Positions 53,892-63,362 are shown, numbered from the stretch's first letter. The stretch: 64,000 nucleotides of DNA from Streptomyces mirabilis (GCF_039503195.1 NZ_JBCJKP010000001.1:7688001-7752000); one strand, 5' to 3'. Notes: a model not told the origin generated them from the sequence alone. A program made the numbers and translations.

Positions 53892-56018
53892 CTACGCGGG
53901 GACGGAAGCCACCCCGGCCTCGAGGAACCGCTTGCCGGTCACTCGCTCGGAGACGCCCTCACGGTCCAGGTACGGAGTGATCCCGCCCAGGTGGAAGGGC
54001 CAGCCGGCACCGGTGATCAGGCAGAGGTCGATGTCCTGGGCCTCGGCGACGACACCCTCGTCGAGCATCAGACCGATCTCCTGGGCGACCGCGTCCAGGA
54101 CACGGGCACGCACCTGCTCCTCCGTGAGGACCGCGTCGCCCTGCTTCAGGAGCGCCGCGACCTCGGGGTCCAGCTCCGGCTTCCCGGAGTCGTACACGTA
54201 GAAGCCGCGCTTGCCCGCCTTGACGACGGCCGCGAGGTTCGGCGAGACCGTGAAGCGGTCCGGGAAGGCCCGGTTGAGGGTCTCCGAGACGTGCAGGCCG
54301 ATGGCCGGACCGACCAGCTCAAGGAGCACCAGCGGAGACATCGGCAGACCCAGCGGCTCGACCGCCTTCTCCGCGACCTCGACCGGCGTGCCCTCGTCGA
54401 TGACGTTCTGGATCTCGCCCATGAAGCGGGTGAGGATGCGGTTGACGACGAACGCCGGGGCGTCCTTCACCAGTACCGCGGTCTTCTTCAGCTTCTTGGC
54501 GACGGCGAAGGCCGTGGCCAGCGAGGCGTCGTCCGTCCGCTCGCCGCGCACGATCTCGAGGAGCGGCAGGATCGCGACCGGGTTGAAGAAGTGGAAGCCC
54601 ACGACCCGCTCGGGGTTCTTCAGCTTCGACGCCATCTCCGTCACCGAGAGGGAGGAGGTGTTGGTGGCGAGGATCGCGTGCGCCGGGGCGACCGCCTCGA
54701 CCTCCGCGAACACCTGCTGCTTGACGCCGATCTCCTCGAAGACGGCCTCGATGATGAAGTCGGCGTCGGAGAATCCCTCGGCCTTGTCCAGGACACCGGT
54801 CACCAGCGCCTTGAGGCGGTTGGCCTTGTCCTGGTTGACGCGGGACTTCGCCAGCAGCTTGTCGATCTCGGCGTGGACGTAGCCCACACCCTTGTCGACG
54901 CGCTCCTGGTCGATGTCCGTGAGGACGACCGGTACTTCGAGGCGGCGCAGGAAGAGCAGGGCGAGCTGCGAGGCCATCAGGCCCGCGCCCACGACGCCCA
55001 CCTTGGTGATCGGACGGGCCAGGTTCTTGTCCGGCGCGCCCGCGGGGCGCTTGCCGCGCTTCTGGACCAGGTTGAAGGCGTAGATGCCGGAACGCAGTTC
55101 GCCGCCCATGATCAGGTCGGCGAGGGCGATGTCCTCGGCGTCGTAGCCCTTCTGCAGGTCGCCGTCCTTGGCCGCCTCGATGATGTCGAGGGCGCGGTAC
55201 GCGGCCGGAGCCGCCCCGTGCACCTTGCCGTCGGCGATGAACCGGCCCTTGGCGACGGCCTGGTCCCAGGCCTCGCCGCGGTCGATCTCGGGACGCTCGA
55301 CCGCGATGTCGCCCTTGAGGACGGACGCGGTCCAGATCAGCGACTGCTCGAGGAAGTCGGCGCCTTCGAAGAGGGCGTCGGCGATGCCGAGGTCGAAGAC
55401 CTGCTTGCCCTTGAGCTGCTTGTTCTGGTTGAGCGAGTTCTCGATGATGACCGAGACGGCCTTGTCGGCGCCGATCAGGTTCGGCAGCAGCGTGCAGCCG
55501 CCCCAGCCCGGGACCAGACCGAGGAAGACCTCGGGGAGGGAGAAGGCCGCGATGGCCTTCGACACCGTGCGGTACTGGCAGTGCAGACCGACCTCGACAC
55601 CGCCCCCCATCGCCGCGCCGTTGTAGTACGCGAAGGTCGGGACGGCCAGCGCCGCGAGACGCTTGAAGACCTCGTGGCCGCCCTTGCCGATGGCGAGCGC
55701 GTCGTCGTGGTGCTTGAGGAGCTCGACGCCCTTCAGGTCCGCGCCGACCGCGAAGATGAACGGCTTGCCGGTGACGCCGACACCGACGATCTCGCCGGCC
55801 GCGGCCTCCTTCTCGACCTGGTCGATCGCGGCGCTCAGGTTCGCCAGCGAGGCCGGGCCGAAGGTGGTCGGCTTGGTGTGGTCGAAACCGTTGTCAAGGG
55901 TGATGAGCGCGAAACGCCCGGCACCGAACGGCAGGTCGAGGTGGCGTACGTGCGCGGACGTCACGACCTCGTCGGGGAACAGCTCGGCCGCACCCTTCAG
56001 GAGTTCAGCGGTGCTCAC
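53892..56018 (-). CDS. fadB: Fatty-acid oxidation multifunctional protein (enoyl-CoA hydratase/3-hydroxyacyl-CoA dehydrogenase)
   Basis: A 708-residue beta-oxidation enzyme. The N-terminal crotonase domain (about 1-270) has KPFIFAVGADLKGVELL and AYYNGAAMGGGVEVGLHCQY. The C-terminal domain (about 315-700) has the NAD Rossmann loop KVGVVGAGLMASQLALLFLR, ATNTSSLSVTEMA, RVVGFHFFNPVAILPLLEIV with the catalytic His, and GFYVYDSGKP. GTG 56018 overlaps the fadA stop by four bases, so fadA-fadB are coupled with fadA first. It matches S. coelicolor SCO6026. Confidence 0.93.
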   Translation of the reverse strand: MSTAELLKGAAELFPDEVVTSAHVRHLDLPFGAGRFALITLDNGFDHTKPTTFGPASLANLSAAIDQVEKEAAAGEIVGVGVTGKPFIFAVGADLKGVELLKHHDDALAIGKGGHEVFKRLAALAVPTFAYYNGAAMGGGVEVGLHCQYRTVSKAIAAFSLPEVFLGLVPGWGGCTLLPNLIGADKAVSVIIENSLNQNKQLKGKQVFDLGIADALFEGADFLEQSLIWTASVLKGDIAVERPEIDRGEAWDQAVAKGRFIADGKVHGAAPAAYRALDIIEAAKDGDLQKGYDAEDIALADLIMGGELRSGIYAFNLVQKRGKRPAGAPDKNLARPITKVGVVGAGLMASQLALLFLRRLEVPVVLTDIDQERVDKGVGYVHAEIDKLLAKSRVNQDKANRLKALVTGVLDKAEGFSDADFIIEAVFEEIGVKQQVFAEVEAVAPAHAILATNTSSLSVTEMASKLKNPERVVGFHFFNPVAILPLLEIVRGERTDDASLATAFAVAKKLKKTAVLVKDAPAFVVNRILTRFMGEIQNVIDEGTPVEVAEKAVEPLGLPMSPLVLLELVGPAIGLHVSETLNRAFPDRFTVSPNLAAVVKAGKRGFYVYDSGKPELDPEVAALLKQGDAVLTEEQVRARVLDAVAQEIGLMLDEGVVAEAQDIDLCLITGAGWPFHLGGITPYLDREGVSERVTGKRFLEAGVASVPA

Positions 56019-57241
56019 TTGTTGCCTCCGGCGTCCTTGTGGTGCGGGTTCTCCCAGATCACCGTGGCGCCCATGCCGAAGCCGACGCACATGGTGGTGA
56101 GGCCGTAACGGACCTCCGGCTGCTCCTCGAACTGGCGGGCCAGCTGCGTCATCAGACGTACGCCGGAGGAGGCGAGCGGGTGACCGAAGGCGATGGCGCC
56201 GCCGTACTGGTTCACGCGCGCGTCGTCGTCCGCGATGCCGTAGTGCTCGAGGAACGCCAGCACCTGGACGGCGAAGGCCTCGTTGACCTCGAAGAGGTTG
56301 ATGTCCTCGATGGACAGACCCGCCTTGGCGAGGGCCTTCTCCGTCGCCGGGATCGGGCCGTAGCCCATGACCTCCGGCTCGACGCCCGCGAAGGCGTACG
56401 AGACGAGCCGCATCTTCACCGGCAGGTTGTGCTCGCGGGCGAAGTCCTCGCTCGCGATGATCGAGGCGGTGGCACCGTCGTTCAGACCGGCCGCGTTGCC
56501 GGCGGTGACCCGGCCGTGCACGCGGAACGGCGTCTTGAGCCCGGCCAGGTTCTCCAGCGTGGTGCCCGGGCGCATCGGCTCGTCGGCGGTGACCAGGCCC
56601 CAGCCGGTCTCACCGACCTCCGCGTTGGTGTTGCGCACCGAGATCGGCACCAGGTCCTGCTGGATCTTGCCGTTGGCGTACGCCTTGGCGGCCTTCTCCT
56701 GCGAGCGCACGGCGTACTCGTCGGCGCGCTGCTTGGTGATCTGCGGGTAGCGGTCGTGCAGGTTCTCGGCGGTCATGCCCATGAACAGGGCGGACTCGTC
56801 GACCAGCTTCTCGCTGACGAACCGCGGGTTCGGGTCCACGCCCTCGCCCATCGGGTGGCGGCCCATGTGCTCGACACCACCGGCGATGACGGCGTCGTAG
56901 GCACCGAAGGCGATGGAGCCCGCGGTGGTGGTGACGGCGGTCAGCGCGCCCGCGCACATACGGTCGATGGAGTAGCCGGGGACCGACTGCGGCAGCCCGG
57001 CGAGGATGCCCGCGGTCCGCCCCAGGGTCAGACCCTGGTCACCGATCTGCGTGGTCGCGGCGATGGCGACCTCGTCGATCTTCTTCGGGTCGAGGCCCGG
57101 GTTGCGACGCAGCAGCTCCCGGATGGCCTTCACGACGAGGTCGTCGGCGCGGGTCTCGTGGTAGATGCCCTTCGGGCCCGCCTTGCCGAACGGGGTGCGG
57201 ACGCCGTCGACGAAGACGACGTCCCTGACGGTACGAGGCAC
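56015..57241 (-). CDS. fadA: Acetyl-CoA acyltransferase (3-ketoacyl-CoA thiolase)
   Basis: A 408-residue thiolase. The nucleophile is in SIDRMCAGALTAVTTTAGSI (Cys near residue 94). NAAGLNDGATASIIASE and NEAFAVQ form the active-site loops, and NQYGGAIAFGHPLASSG plus TTMCVGFGMGATVI carry the catalytic His and second Cys. GTG 57241 has GGAGGAG upstream. It is the first gene of the fadAB operon and is preceded by two palindromes at 57292-57330. Confidence 0.95.
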   Translation of the reverse strand: MPRTVRDVVFVDGVRTPFGKAGPKGIYHETRADDLVVKAIRELLRRNPGLDPKKIDEVAIAATTQIGDQGLTLGRTAGILAGLPQSVPGYSIDRMCAGALTAVTTTAGSIAFGAYDAVIAGGVEHMGRHPMGEGVDPNPRFVSEKLVDESALFMGMTAENLHDRYPQITKQRADEYAVRSQEKAAKAYANGKIQQDLVPISVRNTNAEVGETGWGLVTADEPMRPGTTLENLAGLKTPFRVHGRVTAGNAAGLNDGATASIIASEDFAREHNLPVKMRLVSYAFAGVEPEVMGYGPIPATEKALAKAGLSIEDINLFEVNEAFAVQVLAFLEHYGIADDDARVNQYGGAIAFGHPLASSGVRLMTQLARQFEEQPEVRYGLTTMCVGFGMGATVIWENPHHKDAGGNK

Positions 57242-57291
57242 GATGGCTCTCCTCCAGATGCGGGATGGCACTGCTGCGCGTCGCACGCGAC

Positions 57292-57330
57292 TGAGCGCGC
57301 GCTCACCCCGTCATGCTACTTGCGAGTAAC
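57292..57330. promoter_or_regulatory. Two palindromic operator candidates upstream of fadA
   Basis: TGAGCGCGCGCTCA (57292-57305) is a perfect 14-bp palindrome. GCTACTTGCGAGTAAC (57315-57330) contains the dyad TACT-N4-AGTA. They lie 50-90 bases upstream of fadA, where a TetR-type fatty-acid regulator would act. Confidence 0.5.
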
Positions 57331-57511
57331 CACCCTGCCCAGTCCCGACGACGGGAGCGGCGAACGTCACATCCGTCGATCGTCTCCGCTCGGGCACGGA
57401 CATCGTCTCGATCTCCACTCCGGTCTCTGTAGGCCATCCGAGGATCTTGGCGTGATCTCGACGTCGCTCTTTCGCTTCAAGGGCCCCTTCGGAGCGCACG
57501 GGAGACGAAAC

Positions 57512-57548
57512 CGCGCCCCGAAAGGGGTGCGGGGAACTGCGCGAGCAA
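57512..57548 (-). repeat. Dispersed intergenic repeat, copy 4 (inverted)
   Basis: On the reverse strand: GCTCGCGCAGTTCCCCGCAC followed by CCCTTTCGGGGCGCG; the same family as copies at 3354, 46703 and 53752. CCCC-GAAA-GGGG on the forward strand forms a tetraloop hairpin. Confidence 0.7.
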
Positions 57549-57564
57549 CCCGAAACGGCACGCG

Positions 57565-57607
57565 GTCGCCGTACGTCAGAACCACGTACGGCACCACGTA
57601 CGGCGAC
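57565..57607 (-). terminator. Hairpin at the 3' end of the RNase D-like gene
   Basis: GTCGCCGTACGT (57565-57576) pairs perfectly with ACGTACGGCGAC (57596-57607); an extra ACGTACGGC in the loop (57584-57592) offers an alternative pairing. It begins at the stop codon. Confidence 0.65.
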
Positions 57608-58884
57608 TAGGCACCCTTGACGGCCAGCGCATCCACCAGGACCGGTGTGACCAGCTCCACCTGCCACGCACGAGCCCCGTACCCGGCGAGCGCGGCCGAA
57701 ACCGACTCGGCGTCGGCACCGGCCGGCGGCTCCCAGCACACCCGCCGGACCGTGTCCGGAGTGATCAGGTTCTCCTGCGGCATGTTGAGCTCCTCGGCCA
57801 GCGCCGACACGGCGGCCCGCGCCGCGGAGAGCCGGGCTGCGGCGGCCGGGTCCTTGTCGGCCCAGGCGCGCGGCGGCGGAGGCCCGGTGACGGGCTGCCC
57901 GGGCTGCGGCAGCTCGGCGTCCGGCACTGCCTTCGCGCGGTCCACGGCGGCCTGCCACTGCTCCAGCTGGCGCCGCCCCATCCGGTGCCCGAACCCGTTC
58001 AGCGCGGCAAGCGCGTGCACGTTGGCCGGAAGGGCGAGCGCGGCCTCCACGATGGCCCCGTCCCCCAGCACCTTGCCCGGCGAGATGTCCCGGCGCTGGG
58101 CGATCCGGTCCCGGGCCTCCCACAGCTCCCGCACGACCGCCATCTGCCGACGGCGGCGCACCTTGTGCATCCCGGACGTGCGGCGCCAGGGGTCCTTGCG
58201 CGGCGGCGCGGGCTCGGCCTGCGCGATCGCGTCGAACTCCTGTCGGGCCCAGTCCAGCTTGCCCTGCCGGTCGAGCTCCTTCTCCAGGGCGTCGCGCAGA
58301 TCGACGAGCAGTTCCACGTCGAGCGCGGCGTAGCGCAGCCACGGCTCCGGGAGCGGGCGCGTGGACCAGTCGACCGCGGAGTGCCCCTTCTCCAGTACGA
58401 AGCCGAGCACGCTCTCGACCATCGCGCCCAGGCCCACTCGGGGGAACCCGGCCAGGCGTCCGGCCAGCTCGGTGTCGAAGAGCCGCGTCGGCACCATGCC
58501 TATCTCCCGCAGACACGGCAGGTCCTGGGTTGCGGCGTGCAGCACCCACTCGACGCCGGAGATGGCCTCGCCGAGCCCGGAGAGGTCGGGACAGGCGACG
58601 GGGTCGATCAGCGCGGTGCCGGCGCCCTCGCGGCGCAGCTGCACCAGATAGGCGCGCTGGCCGTATCGGTACCCGGACGCGCGTTCGGCGTCCACGGCCA
58701 CGGGGCCGGAGCCGGCGGCGAAGGCCGCGATCACCTCGGCGAGCGAGGTCTCGTCGGCGACGACGGGCGGAATGCCCTCTCGGGGCTCAAGCAAAGGGAT
58801 CGGCGCCGATTCGACGTCGTCCGGAGGGCCGCCTCCGGTGGTTCGCAGTGAGCTGTCTTCTGCGGTCTCTTGGGCGTCGGTCAC
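57607..58884 (-). CDS. RNase D-like 3'-5' exonuclease with HRDC domain
   Basis: A 425-residue nuclease. The DEDD exonuclease domain (about 45-215) shows VAVDAERASGYRYGQRAYLV (D and E), WVLHAATQDLPCLREIG (D) and WLRYAALDVELLVDLRDALE (Tyr and final D, DEDDy type). An HRDC domain follows (about 245-325, MAVVRELWEARDRIAQRRDI). A Pro-rich linker then leads to an actinobacterial C-terminal domain. The likely role is 3' processing of structured RNA such as tRNA precursors. GTG 58884 has a weak ribosome site. Confidence 0.88.
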   Translation of the reverse strand: MTDAQETAEDSSLRTTGGGPPDDVESAPIPLLEPREGIPPVVADETSLAEVIAAFAAGSGPVAVDAERASGYRYGQRAYLVQLRREGAGTALIDPVACPDLSGLGEAISGVEWVLHAATQDLPCLREIGMVPTRLFDTELAGRLAGFPRVGLGAMVESVLGFVLEKGHSAVDWSTRPLPEPWLRYAALDVELLVDLRDALEKELDRQGKLDWARQEFDAIAQAEPAPPRKDPWRRTSGMHKVRRRRQMAVVRELWEARDRIAQRRDISPGKVLGDGAIVEAALALPANVHALAALNGFGHRMGRRQLEQWQAAVDRAKAVPDAELPQPGQPVTGPPPPRAWADKDPAAAARLSAARAAVSALAEELNMPQENLITPDTVRRVCWEPPAGADAESVSAALAGYGARAWQVELVTPVLVDALAVKGA

Positions 58885-58908
58885 CTGTCAAGGGTATCTG
58901 TGTATGGA

Positions 58909-58946
58909 CTGCGCCCGCCGACGGAACGTTCCGTCGGCGGGCGCAG
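58909..58946 (-). terminator. whiI terminator (perfect palindrome)
   Basis: A 38-bp perfect palindrome centred at AACGTT (58925-58930), between the whiI stop and the RNase D-like start. Confidence 0.85.
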
Positions 58947-59006
58947 GAGGGTCGTAAACCAGTCAGGTCGGTGAAAGTTCCGGTCCGGTGGGGGTGTGCC
59001 CCTGTT

Positions 59007-59669
59007 TCAGTGGATGATCCCCGTCCGCAGGGCGACCGCCACCATCCCGGCGCGGTCGCCCGTGCCGAGCTTGCGGGCGATGCGGGCGAGGTGGCTCTTG
59101 ACGGTCAGCGCGGACAGGCCCATGGAGACGCCGATGGCCTTGTTCGACTGGCCCTCGGCGACGAGCCGGAGCACCTCGACCTCTCGGCCGGAGAGCTCGC
59201 GGTAGCCGCCCGGGTGGCTCGGGGCACCCGGGGGGCGGCGGTGCATACGGGCGGCGGCCGAGCCGATGGGCGCGACACCGGGGCGGGTGGGGAGCCCGAC
59301 GTTCGTACGGGTGCCGGTGACGACATAGCCCTTGACGCCGCCCGCGAGGGCGTTGCGCACGGCGCCGATGTCGTCGGCGGCGGAGAGGGCGAGGCCGTTG
59401 GGCCAGCCCGCGGCTCGGGTCTCGGACAGCAGGGTGAGCCCGCTGCCGTCGGGCAGGTGGACGTCGGCGACACAGATGTCGCGCGGGTTGCCGATTCGGG
59501 GACGGGCCTCCGCGACGGACGACGCCTCGATGACGTCGCGCACTCCGAGCGCCCAGAGGTGGCGGGTGACGGTGGATCGGACCCGTGGGTCGGCCACGAC
59601 CACCATGGCGGTCGGCTTGTTCGGGCGGTAGGCGACCAGGCTTGCGGGCTGCTCGAGGAGAACGGACAC
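59007..59669 (-). CDS. whiI: Atypical response regulator WhiI (sporulation)
   Basis: A 220-residue regulator. The receiver domain (about 20-125) is atypical: the acidic pocket has one Asp (MVVVADPRV, Asp27) and the conserved Lys is replaced by Thr (GYVVTGT, Thr118), although Asp69 remains (ICVADVHLPDGSG). The C-terminal LuxR/NarL helix-turn-helix is ELSGREVEVLRLVAEGQSNK then AIGVSMGLSALTVKSHLARI. This matches WhiI, which partners BldM and is needed for late aerial-hypha development; it is not expected to be phosphorylated. AGGAGG precedes GTG 59669. A sigma-WhiG-type promoter lies about 80 bases upstream. Confidence 0.93.
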   Translation of the reverse strand: MSVLLEQPASLVAYRPNKPTAMVVVADPRVRSTVTRHLWALGVRDVIEASSVAEARPRIGNPRDICVADVHLPDGSGLTLLSETRAAGWPNGLALSAADDIGAVRNALAGGVKGYVVTGTRTNVGLPTRPGVAPIGSAAARMHRRPPGAPSHPGGYRELSGREVEVLRLVAEGQSNKAIGVSMGLSALTVKSHLARIARKLGTGDRAGMVAVALRTGIIH

Positions 59670-60005
59670 CAGGCCTCCTGGGGGTGCGGGACGGGGACCG
59701 GCTGTGGGGATGAAGCCGGGGCGAACCGTGTTTTCAAGGTCACAGACGTCTTCGGCATCAAACCCGTCCGCCTTTAGAGAATGATCACGATTTGGTGAGT
59801 AACAATCCGTGCAATTCGGACACGCGATCGATCATCCGAAGATCGAACCGAGTCGTTCCATGTCACGACACGGCTGAAAGTGGCCGTATCGACAAAACCT
59901 CGGCAAGGAACTCGGCAAAGGGCGCGGCGTTCCGCGAGGTCGAAAAGGGCGCCCGTTCGACATGACACGGGCGCCCCGGAAGACGGAGAAGCGAAAGACG
60001 GGCGT
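59670..60005. other. whiI upstream region
   Basis: 336 bases before the DUF3000 gene on the same strand. It contains the sigma-WhiG-like promoter (59749-59776) and an AT-richer segment to about 59880. No coding frame is convincing. Confidence 0.6.
59749..59776 (-). promoter_or_regulatory. Sigma-WhiG-type promoter of whiI
   Basis: On the reverse strand TAAA (59776-59773), 16 bases, then GCCGAAGA (59756-59749), against the WhiG/sigma-28 consensus TAAA-N15/16-GCCGATAA. whiI is an established WhiG target in Streptomyces, which supports the reading. Confidence 0.65.
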
Positions 60006-60674
60006 TCAGCGGGACTGCGGACCCCGGCGCTGCGGAAGGGTCACCACCGAGCCGTCGCCCGGCCCCGCCGGGGGCAGGCCCGCGATCTGACAGAGCAGAT
60101 CGCACCAGGCGGCGAGGTGCGCGGCCGTGTCCGGTACGCCGCCCAGGCCCTCGCGGGGCGTCCAGGAGGCCCGGATCTCGATCTGGGACGCGGCGGGGCG
60201 CTCGGACAGCCCCCCGAAGTAGTGCGAGCTCGCCCGGGTGACGGTGCCGCTCGGTTCGCCGTACGACAGACCGCGGGCCTGCAACGCGCCGGTCAGCCAC
60301 GACCAGGAGACGTCGGGGAGCAGTGGGTCGGCCGCCATCTCCGGCTCCAGCTCCGCGCGGACCAGCGTCACCAGCCGGAAGGAGCCCTGCCAGGCGTCGT
60401 GCCCCGCCGGGTCGTGCAGCAGAATGAGCCGGCCGTCCGCCAGGTCCTCGTCGTCCGCGACGACCGCGGCCTCCAGCGCGTACGCGTAGGGGGCCAGGCG
60501 CTGTGGTGGGCGCGTCGGGTCGATCTCGATCTCGGGCCGCAACCGCGCGGCCCTCAGTGCGTCGACGGCAGCCCGGAAGGGCGGCGGAGCCGTCTCCCTC
60601 GCATCCTGGTCCCCCTCCTTGGCATCGTCCATTTCGCCAGCGCCGTCCGACAGTCGTCCCTGAGCCGCAGCCAT
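60006..60674 (-). CDS. DUF3000 domain protein
   Basis: A 222-residue protein with [20 protein letters not shown] near residue 35-55, [40 protein letters not shown] and [20 protein letters not shown]. This is the DUF3000 family, conserved next to hemE and the RNase D-like gene in actinobacteria; its function is unknown. ATG 60674 has no ribosome site but is preceded by TTAATCT at -10 distance, so it may be leaderless. It is divergent from hemE. Confidence 0.85.
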   Translation of the reverse strand: MAAAQGRLSDGAGEMDDAKEGDQDARETAPPPFRAAVDALRAARLRPEIEIDPTRPPQRLAPYAYALEAAVVADDEDLADGRLILLHDPAGHDAWQGSFRLVTLVRAELEPEMAADPLLPDVSWSWLTGALQARGLSYGEPSGTVTRASSHYFGGLSERPAASQIEIRASWTPREGLGGVPDTAAHLAAWCDLLCQIAGLPPAGPGDGSVVTLPQRRGPQSR

Positions 60675-60836
60675 GCGGGGAAGATTAAGGGGAACGGAGC
60701 CCGCGCGCAGGGAGAGACACCCGTGCGCGGGACCACTGTCCGGATCGTGCCGCACGAAAGCGCAGGCGGGAGCGGACCGCTCCGGGCGCCGGAGCCCGGC
60801 ACTCGCGGGCCGGCGGGGCGTGCGAGACTTTCCGTC

Positions 60837-61907
60837 GTGAGTGCCAATGACCGCCCCGCCGCGGGCCAGCCGCCGACAGCCACGTACGAGTCCGCCTTCC
60901 TCAAGGCGTGCAGGCGCGAGCCCGTGCCGCACACGCCCGTGTGGTTCATGCGGCAGGCCGGTCGCTCGCTGCCCGAGTACCTCAAGGTGCGCGAGGGCAT
61001 TCCCATGCTGGAGTCCTGCATGCGGCCGGAGCTGGTCGCCGAGATCACCCTCCAGCCGGTGCGCCGGCACAACGTGGACGCGGCGATCTACTTCAGCGAC
61101 ATCGTCGTCCCGCTGAAGGCCATCGGCATCGACCTCGACATCAAGCCGGGCGTCGGCCCGGTCGTCGAGAACCCGATCCGCACCCGCGCCGACCTGGCCC
61201 AGCTGCGCGACCTGACCCCCGAGGACGTCTGGTACGTCACCGAGGCGATCAAGCTCCTGACGGCCGAGCTCGGCGAGACCCCGCTCATCGGTTTCGCGGG
61301 CGCGCCTTTCACTCTCGCGAGTTACCTCGTGGAGGGCGGTCCGTCCAAGAACCACGAGCACACCAAGGCGCTCATGTACGGCGACCCGCAGCTGTGGGCC
61401 GACCTGCTCGACCGTCTCGCCGAGATCACCTCCGCCTTCCTGAAGGTGCAGATCGAGGCGGGCGCCAGCGCCGTCCAGCTCTTCGACTCCTGGGTCGGCG
61501 CCCTGGCACCCGCCGACTACCGGCGCTCGGTGATGCCCGCGTCCACCAAGGTCTTCGAGTCCGTGGCCGGGTACGGCGTGCCGCGCATCCACTTCGGCGT
61601 CGGCACCGGCGAACTGCTCGGCCTCATGGGCGAGGCGGGCGCGGACGTCGTCGGCGTCGACTGGCGCGTCCCGCTCGACGAGGCCGCCCGCCGCGTCGGC
61701 CCCGGCAAGGCGCTCCAGGGCAACCTCGACCCCGCCGTCCTCTTCTCCACCACCGAGGCCGTGGAGGCCAAGACCCGCGAGGTGCTGGACGCCGCCGCCG
61801 GTCTCGAGGGTCACGTCTTCAACCTCGGCCACGGCGTTCCGCCGAGCACCGACCCGGACGCGCTGACCCGTCTCGTGGAGCACGTCCACCAGCAGACCGC
61901 GCGCTGA
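60837..61907 (+). CDS. hemE: Uroporphyrinogen decarboxylase
   Basis: A 356-residue haem-pathway enzyme converting uroporphyrinogen III to coproporphyrinogen III in the cytoplasm. Motifs are [20 protein letters not shown] (Arg-rich active-site loop), [20 protein letters not shown] with the catalytic Asp, [26 protein letters not shown] and [12 protein letters not shown] 60837 starts [10 protein letters not shown]; no ribosome site is evident, so the message may be leaderless. Confidence 0.96.
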   Translation: MSANDRPAAGQPPTATYESAFLKACRREPVPHTPVWFMRQAGRSLPEYLKVREGIPMLESCMRPELVAEITLQPVRRHNVDAAIYFSDIVVPLKAIGIDLDIKPGVGPVVENPIRTRADLAQLRDLTPEDVWYVTEAIKLLTAELGETPLIGFAGAPFTLASYLVEGGPSKNHEHTKALMYGDPQLWADLLDRLAEITSAFLKVQIEAGASAVQLFDSWVGALAPADYRRSVMPASTKVFESVAGYGVPRIHFGVGTGELLGLMGEAGADVVGVDWRVPLDEAARRVGPGKALQGNLDPAVLFSTTEAVEAKTREVLDAAAGLEGHVFNLGHGVPPSTDPDALTRLVEHVHQQTAR

Positions 61908-61961
61908 CCTTCTACGGGGGACGCCCTACGGGGGACGCCGCGCGCCTCGACGCCGCCAGCC

Positions 61962-62780
61962 TCACCAGCCGTGCCGCGCCTGTCTGCCGAACAGCAGGCT
62001 GCGCGGTTCCGGCGGTGGCGGGGTGCCCGGGCGCAGCGGCCAGGCCAGCAGCATCCCCACGAGGAAGCCGACCACGTGGGCCTCGTACGCCACGGTTCCG
62101 GCGGTGGAGACGCCGCCGCCGGACGAGTACACCGCCTGCAACGCGAACCAGAAGCCCAGCACCAGCCACGCGGGCAGTCGCAGCGGCAGGAAGACCAGGA
62201 ACGGGACGAGCACCCAGACCCTGGCCCTCGGATAGAGCACCAGATAGGCGCCGAGGACTCCGGCGATCGCTCCGGAGGCGCCGATCAGCGGGTCGGTCGA
62301 GTCGGTGTTGAGGTACGCGAAGCCGTACGCCGCCGCGTAACCGCACGCCACGTAGAACACCGCGAACCGCACATGTCCGAGGCGGTCCTCGATGTTGTTG
62401 CCGAAGATCAGCAGGAAGAGCATGTTGCCGAGCAGATGCAGCCAGCTGCCGTGCAGGAACATCGCGGTGAGGACCGAGAGCGGCGGCGACTTGTCGTACG
62501 TCGGCGGCCCCACCAGACACCCGGGGCCCCCTGCCCCGACGCCGACGTCGCCGGTCGGGACCAGGCGGGGCAGTTGGTGGTGGAGCAACTCCTGCGGCAC
62601 CGCGGCGTAGTGCTCCAGGAACGCGTGCAGATGGCACAGCTGGGAGAGCCCGCTGTCACCCGCCACCGATCCCGCGAGGCCGGGCGTGTAGAGGAACACC
62701 AGAACATTGGCGGCGATCAGCGCATACGTCACATAGGGCGTGCGGCGCACCGGGTTCACGTCATGGACGGGGATGACCAC
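61962..62780 (-). CDS. Rhomboid-family intramembrane serine protease
   Basis: A 272-residue membrane protein with six or seven helices. The catalytic pair is visible: Ser169 in IGASGAIAGVLGAYL and His235 in YEAHVVGFLVGMLLAW. FLHGSWLHLLGNMLFLLIFG is the family HxxxN region. An unusual 55-residue loop with His/Pro/Gly (about 45-98, HHQLPRLVPTGDVGVGAGGP) precedes the core. GTG 62780 is the start; the ribosome site is weak. Substrates are unknown. Confidence 0.9.
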   Translation of the reverse strand: MVIPVHDVNPVRRTPYVTYALIAANVLVFLYTPGLAGSVAGDSGLSQLCHLHAFLEHYAAVPQELLHHQLPRLVPTGDVGVGAGGPGCLVGPPTYDKSPPLSVLTAMFLHGSWLHLLGNMLFLLIFGNNIEDRLGHVRFAVFYVACGYAAAYGFAYLNTDSTDPLIGASGAIAGVLGAYLVLYPRARVWVLVPFLVFLPLRLPAWLVLGFWFALQAVYSSGGGVSTAGTVAYEAHVVGFLVGMLLAWPLRPGTPPPPEPRSLLFGRQARHGW

Positions 62781-62904
62781 GAGGAACTAGTGCCCGGGAT
62801 ACGCCGGGTGAATCCGTGAACGGCCCCGCCCCCGCATCCGTATGTCTCCTCAACCGCCCGCGCCGCGACGAAGACGCGACGCGAGAGACGTGAGGACACA
62901 GGCG

Positions 62905-63240
62905 ATGAACGACCGAGTTACTCCTCCGATGCATGCCCTGCCCGACGGCGAGGCGGAAATCGCCCTGGTGCTGCACCTCCCCTGGGAGGACGTCGCCGCG
63001 CTCGGCCAGGAGGCCGGACGGCTCGCGGCGCGCATGCAACGGCCGGTGACCCTCGACGAGGCCGTCAGCCACCGACTGCGCTCCGCGCGGTCGGCCGCCC
63101 ACGCCAAGCCGCCCACCACGCAGCCCGCGGCCGTCACCGCGTCGGCGTCGGTGTCCTCGCTTCCGGCGCGGCCGCCGGCCGAGCAGGCGCGGCAGGCGAT
63201 AGACCGGATCAACGGGAACGCGGGACACGAGTCTGCGTAG
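62905..63240 (+). CDS. Small hypothetical protein
   Basis: A 111-residue protein starting MNDRVTPPMHALPDGEAEIA. The first 65 residues are compact and acidic with LVLHLPWEDVAALGQEAGRL and RPVTLDEAVSHRLRSARSAA. The rest is Ala/Pro/Ser/Thr-rich and probably disordered. I do not recognise a family. GAGGAC at 62892-62897 precedes ATG 62905. Confidence 0.65.
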   Translation: MNDRVTPPMHALPDGEAEIALVLHLPWEDVAALGQEAGRLAARMQRPVTLDEAVSHRLRSARSAAHAKPPTTQPAAVTASASVSSLPARPPAEQARQAIDRINGNAGHESA

Positions 63241-63307
63241 ACGCGTAGCGGTTGAGTGTTGACTGCGGACGCTCTGTGGCTGGTCGCGCCCACGCGGCGG
63301 AGCCGCA

Positions 63308-63357
63308 TATGTCTCACAGCCCCGCGTATGTCACAGCCCCGCGCCCGTTCGGGGCGC
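63308..63357. repeat. Direct repeat and hairpin after the reductase gene
   Basis: TATGTCTCACAGCCCCGCG (63308-63326) is followed by TATGTCACAGCCCCGCG (63327-63343), and GCGCCC (63341-63346) pairs with GGGCGC (63352-63357), six bases before the convergent gene's stop. The hairpin may terminate the reductase gene. Confidence 0.5.
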
Positions 63358-63362
63358 TCCAC

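Larger units (their letters stand above)
57242..57606. other. Upstream region of the fadAB operon
   Basis: 365 bases between fadA and the RNase D-like gene, both on the reverse strand. It contains two palindromes near fadA (57292-57330), an AT-richer stretch around 57360-57470 of unknown role, the inverted dispersed repeat (57512-57548) and the terminator of the upstream gene (57565-57607). Confidence 0.6.
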
